DNA from: Paramoeba atlantica
Lineage: Eukaryota > Discosea
NCBI GenBank assembly: GCA_977017575.1
Contig: CDRNVI010000027.1
Span: 124,001-188,000 of the forward strand
Direction of reading: 5' to 3'
Length of the DNA stretch: 64,000 nucleotides
How positions within the stretch are numbered: position 1 is the stretch's first letter; each line of letters begins with the position of its first letter. This document shows positions 60,251-64,000 of this stretch, piece after piece. The position numbers and the translations under genes were made by a program. The notes under the pieces were generated by a model that did no database searches, was not told the origin of the DNA, and worked only from the letters and a program-made list of their open reading frames with translations.

Positions 60251-63200
60251 TTTTTTTTTTTTTTCTCATTCTAATATTATATGTTCTTAGATTCTCAGCG
60301 TTAGATTCTCAGCGAATTGAAATCAGTGCACTGGCGAAGGCGCATTGTTACGTGCTTTAGAAGGCATATTCCCGACTTTTGTCCTCCTTGCGAAGGTATA
60401 GACTCAGCTGTGAATATGCTACTGCCCCATTAAGCTCCTGCAACAATAGCTGAAATTCGGCATAAACGCGTTTGCGCTGCATTCCACAGGCATCTGCGAG
60501 AGCATCCATAAGAGCCTTCGTGTTTGAATGCATTGCACCCCCTGAGAGGACAGGTATACATTGAAAGCTTTCAGCCATGATCTTCCCGGTCTTGACGTAT
60601 GTGTCATGTTTTCGTCGACAGGCGTCGCGGAATAAATGTGCACACTTTGTGTCAAGGTTTGAGGGTGCCAATTCGTGGATGACTGTTAGATCGTAGTATA
60701 TCTCGCCGGTTGCCCAATATATAACAATGTCAGGACCGGACCGATGAAACGACCGCCCACCACACGTTTTCTCGTGAAGTTTTCGGTGATTGGGGTTAAC
60801 GATCGCGTTACATTGTGTGCAGCGGAAAGTTGACAGTGCACGGGGCTCCTTTTCGCACGGAATGCCTGTTTTCATACAGAGTTCGTAAATGAAGTTGACC
60901 AGAGTGTTGTGTTTAGTCGTGGCATTGAGACCACCGCATTTTGTACAGCCCATGATGTGTGTCAAGTTTGAATCGGAGTCAAGAAGAATTCTGCAGCCGG
61001 GGCATGTGATGTGTGATGGCAGATCTGGGTGAGCGATTCCCAATCGGGGCATGACGGCGAGACTGAACAGGTGTGATGGTATGAGTCGCGCGTTAGAGTG
61101 CGTCCATCCGTTATTGCCTTTGTGTGTTACTTTTTCGAGTACCTTCGCTATGTTTGATTGCTCGCGGGTCATCTTTTTCCAAATTTTGATGTGCTTTTGA
61201 GCCGCCGTCGTGGTTTCGTCTACCGGAGGTATGTTGCTCTGAAGGTGGTCCGCTGATCCAACATTTCGCTCCCTGATTCCATCTGTCCGAGCTGAATTGT
61301 TTATGGGGCGCTCAAGAACAGAGTGGCATGAGGAGCGGTACGCGGCCTCTCGCGTGGAAGAGCAGTCTGTCAAGCCAAGTCCTCCTTTTTTTGTGGGCAT
61401 TCGCAGCAAACCGATTTGTTCATCCGAGAGATGTCCGAACCATGATGTAAGAACGTTTTCTACCTCTTTGTCGAATCGGGTCGCTAGTTCAGCTGAAGCG
61501 GTGGGGTTGTGTGCACGGAGGTGGTAGGCCTGTCTAACGTTTATACATCTGGAAAGCAGATTGCACGATACATTGTTAACCCCCATCAATTTGAGCCGTC
61601 GGAAGCTGTCGTTGTGCTTCGTCAGTGACTGTATTAGGCGTTCGCTGACCGATTCGTCGTCCCCGATGAAAGCCACAAGGATTTTTGTTGCTTTGTTTTT
61701 GGTAATTACCCCGGCGCTCTCTAATTCTTGTGGTAATGGTTTTTCTTCCAGTCCGCCAAACCAGACACATTTTTTGGGAGCAACTATTAGATTTTGTTCC
61801 TCTAGAAGCGTTTTTAGTCGGGAGAAGGCACTGGCCAATCGCTCGGGGTTTTTTGACGCAATAGTTACATCATCGACATAAGCGTTGATTGTGATATCAG
61901 GGTGCTCTGCAGACAGAGTTTCAAGGATTGGTTGCAATAGGGCACAGAAATAAACCGATGAAAGTGTGGACCCTTGTCGGACACCATTTGTGCTTGGAAT
62001 TGTTCCTACATGTTGACCTTGATTTCCGTAGTATAGCAACTCAGATGCCGTTGCGTATTCAGCATGGAAAAACCTCTGGAAGGGTTTCAATGTAGCAAGA
62101 CCATATACGGCTTTCGCCAGGGCTGGTCGCGATGGGGAGTTGAAGGCGTTTTTTACATCTACGGATAGGATGCACGAGCCGTCGCGATATAGGGAGTTTA
62201 GTCGATGTACAATCTTCTCGCAGCCTGACTTAGATAGAACTCCTTGTTGGAGCGGCGCAAATAGCGGTTGCAGGGTGGGTTCAAATCGCTGAACAAGGAC
62301 CAAGCCAGAAAGTTTCATTAGGACTTCACCAATTGCGATCGGGCGGATGCCTCCATCAGGCTTGGGAATACCAATTAACCTTGCTCGTGTTAATCGGCGC
62401 ATCAGTTCTTTAGTGAGAAATCCATTGATCAGGTCCTGAATCATGTGGCAAAGACTCCCGCAGCATACAGGGTCATCGATGAGTATGCGTACTATCGTGT
62501 CCGTCGTACCAGTTGGTCCGGGGCTAGCTCCTTTGGCGAGGCGCAACCCAGCAGAGCGGAGTTCAGTAGGGGTGAGTCCGCCTATTAGGGGGGCGTCACA
62601 TGGAAGATCAAGTTCGTATGGGTTTTGTGGGTGTAAGTCTTGAAGTTTCTTGAATGTCTCTTCTTCGGATAAGTATTGCTTCTCAATTTTGCGGTCAAGC
62701 ACTTGAGCTCCTTTCCTGGCATATCCTTCTATCACGAGCCGTGTTGCTCTTTTAATGGCTCGTTTATCAGAAGCCGTGAGGTCTCCCTTGTTCTCCGAAA
62801 GTTCGTCTCCATTGTCTTCTTTTCCATTCGAACGATCCAAAAGTGCTTTCCCATCTTTCATATTCTGTTGGGCTGAGTCTCGCGCTGTTTCCTCCGGCGG
62901 GAATGGTCGCCGACGTCTGTTGCGATTGGATTGTTGTCGAAGTGTAGCTAAGGATGTTTTCATGGCCGAGAGGACCGCGTGCCAGATTTTATGTCTTTGT
63001 GGGTAAGGGCTGTTCGCGTAGTCACTCATTATTTCTCGGTAAGTGACGATGACGCCTGGTATTAACTCAGGCCTCATAACTCGTGATGTTGGGATAGGTG
63101 CGCGGTCCAGGTCGTCGTAAGTCCAATCAGGGACGGGAAGGGCTGCATTGGGAATGTGCGGGATCGACTGGTTCAGCTTCGGTGGACAGGTTTCTGGGGG

Positions 63201-64000
63201 CGGTGGAGTACAGTGCCATATAATTTTGTACACTCTAACCGTTTCTTGTGGTGGCAGCGTTCCGAAAAATTCTTCATCGATCTTGTGGCCTGCAATACCT
63301 TTGTATTGCAAGTTCAATTTGGCGGCACCTTTTCTCCTATTCACGCTGGTAACTTTGCCAATAGATATATTGATCTGGTCTCGGTTATCGAATGTCCATG
63401 CGATGGTGCACATCGCTCCCTTTTTGACATGTTTCGAGGCATTCCACAAATGATCGGCGGGAATCGGATAGTGAGACTGCGGTGACATAGACCCAAGCTC
63501 AGTGCATAGCCGTCCAGAATCGACTTCTTCGTCGAAGGAAATTCTTTCTAAGTCGTCGTGTCTGGCATGCGGATCGATCGAGTTGACCTTGTCGGGCTCG
63601 TGTCCTCCTTCTGTCGTACCTTCCTGATTTTCGGTGGGTTGAATTATCTCCCCTATGCTATAATCACCATCCTCTCTTTCAACCATTCCGGCAGTGTAAA
63701 GTTCACCGATCGGTAGTGGGATCGACGGGTTGTTTTCGTTGTCTACCGGAAGAGGTGCTGGGAGGGGGGGATATTGCGGAGAAAGAGTTCTTGTTTCTGC
63801 GTGTCCAGCCTGTGCATTCGAGACGGCGGCCTCTGCCTTGGTGGTGGAAAAGGGTGGAGGAGATTCGCAATCGTGGAAGTCTCCCGCCGTTTCGTTTTCA
63901 TCCTGCTCCGATTGTGATGCACGCGATGTACATGTAGGTGGTGTTACATCATCGTTGGGAGTCTGATAAACGGGTTTTACAGGCGTGAAATACGTATCAG
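60251..64000 (-). mobile_element. RLE-II copy d, 3' part (runs off window)
   Basis: T14 tail at 60251-60264, a short UTR with a duplicated TTAGATTCTCAGCG, then the coding region, which is still open at the window end. No two-hairpin motif is seen in the UTR. Confidence 0.8.
60357..64000 (-). CDS. RLE-II reverse transcriptase/endonuclease, copy d (partial at 5' end)
   Basis: Over 1210 codons are open. The frame continues upstream of the Met at 63686 through GDFHDCESPPPF and YFTPVKPVYQTPN to the edge, so the true start is outside. Module order as in the other RLE-II proteins: TIAWTFDNRDQINISIG ... GTLPPQETVRVYKIIW, GASPGPTGTTDT, SVDVKNAFNSP, STNGVRQGSTLSS, NAYVDDVTIAS, ITCPGCRILLDSDSNLTHIM, CTKCGG, CTQC...H...C, SGPDIVIYWATGEIYYDLTV. 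Motif B has SSTNGV where copies a-c have SSAGV. No stop or frameshift seen. Third RLE-II subfamily. Confidence 0.88.
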   Translation of the reverse strand, partial: DTYFTPVKPVYQTPNDDVTPPTCTSRASQSEQDENETAGDFHDCESPPPFSTTKAEAAVSNAQAGHAETRTLSPQYPPLPAPLPVDNENNPSIPLPIGELYTAGMVEREDGDYSIGEIIQPTENQEGTTEGGHEPDKVNSIDPHARHDDLERISFDEEVDSGRLCTELGSMSPQSHYPIPADHLWNASKHVKKGAMCTIAWTFDNRDQINISIGKVTSVNRRKGAAKLNLQYKGIAGHKIDEEFFGTLPPQETVRVYKIIWHCTPPPPETCPPKLNQSIPHIPNAALPVPDWTYDDLDRAPIPTSRVMRPELIPGVIVTYREIMSDYANSPYPQRHKIWHAVLSAMKTSLATLRQQSNRNRRRRPFPPEETARDSAQQNMKDGKALLDRSNGKEDNGDELSENKGDLTASDKRAIKRATRLVIEGYARKGAQVLDRKIEKQYLSEEETFKKLQDLHPQNPYELDLPCDAPLIGGLTPTELRSAGLRLAKGASPGPTGTTDTIVRILIDDPVCCGSLCHMIQDLINGFLTKELMRRLTRARLIGIPKPDGGIRPIAIGEVLMKLSGLVLVQRFEPTLQPLFAPLQQGVLSKSGCEKIVHRLNSLYRDGSCILSVDVKNAFNSPSRPALAKAVYGLATLKPFQRFFHAEYATASELLYYGNQGQHVGTIPSTNGVRQGSTLSSVYFCALLQPILETLSAEHPDITINAYVDDVTIASKNPERLASAFSRLKTLLEEQNLIVAPKKCVWFGGLEEKPLPQELESAGVITKNKATKILVAFIGDDESVSERLIQSLTKHNDSFRRLKLMGVNNVSCNLLSRCINVRQAYHLRAHNPTASAELATRFDKEVENVLTSWFGHLSDEQIGLLRMPTKKGGLGLTDCSSTREAAYRSSCHSVLERPINNSARTDGIRERNVGSADHLQSNIPPVDETTTAAQKHIKIWKKMTREQSNIAKVLEKVTHKGNNGWTHSNARLIPSHLFSLAVMPRLGIAHPDLPSHITCPGCRILLDSDSNLTHIMGCTKCGGLNATTKHNTLVNFIYELCMKTGIPCEKEPRALSTFRCTQCNAIVNPNHRKLHEKTCGGRSFHRSGPDIVIYWATGEIYYDLTVIHELAPSNLDTKCAHLFRDACRRKHDTYVKTGKIMAESFQCIPVLSGGAMHSNTKALMDALADACGMQRKRVYAEFQLLLQELNGAVAYSQLSLYLRKEDKSREYAF

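Overview
The window looks like a retrotransposon-packed stretch of a euglenozoan protist genome, most likely a kinetoplastid or diplonemid. The main clue is a short sequence, TTTCTGTACCTTGTTG, at the 5' end of several unrelated retroelements. It closely matches the 3' half of the kinetoplastid/diplonemid spliced leader (SL) as I remember it (ending TTTCTGTAC....TTG). One copy at 1855-1892 extends to about 38 nt. The element mix also fits: APE-type LINEs, tyrosine-recombinase (YR) retroelements of the VIPER/TATE/Ngaro kind, and RT elements with a C-terminal restriction-like endonuclease (RLE). I see no host gene, rRNA, tRNA or SL RNA gene. Names below are local labels: RLE-I, RLE-II and RLE-III are three RLE families, LINE-a and LINE-b are two APE-type LINEs, and YR-1, YR-2 and YR-3 are three tyrosine-recombinase elements.

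Layout. 1-1892 (minus): 5' part of an RLE-III element with a full SL. 2234-6606 (minus): RLE-II copy a, broken by a 267-bp insert. 6666-27301 (plus): LINE-a, opened by a four-level nest. YR-1 (minus, 8712-24017) sits between its endonuclease and RT domains. YR-1 was hit in its RT gene by a full-length RLE-I copy (10783-15012) and by a complete YR-2 (plus, 15111-22995). YR-2 carries a truncated RLE-I copy (16484-19402) between its gag and recombinase genes. A truncated RLE-II (25447-27140) sits near the end of LINE-a. Removing each insert brings the host reading frame back into register.

27302-37207 (minus): head-to-tail 5'-truncated copies with poly(A) tails (RLE-I copy c, several RLE-III tails), ending with an open RLE-I copy d. 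37208-39990: small chimeric fragments. 39991-48990 (minus): RLE-II copy b, split by the larger RLE-II copy c, which has an open 1488-codon frame. 48991-50910: an RLE-I 3' fragment, an unassigned stretch and a possible inverted-repeat element. 50911-53512 (plus): deleted YR-3 inside an RLE-III gene. 54530-58060 (minus): LINE-b with an open 1198-codon frame. 58068-59708: a very homogeneous 18-bp minisatellite. 59709-64000: RLE-III and RLE-I scraps, then RLE-II copy d, which runs off the window end.

How the parts work. RLE proteins combine an N-terminal beta-rich or proline-rich region, an RT core, a Cys/His finger and a PD...D nuclease, and should act by target-primed reverse transcription. Their copies end in poly(A), sometimes carry 7-9 bp target duplications, and start in SL sequence. 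This suggests that the mature trans-spliced mRNA is what gets copied. YR elements should instead integrate a circular DNA through their recombinase: they show A1-genes-B1-A2-B2 split repeats and no target duplication.
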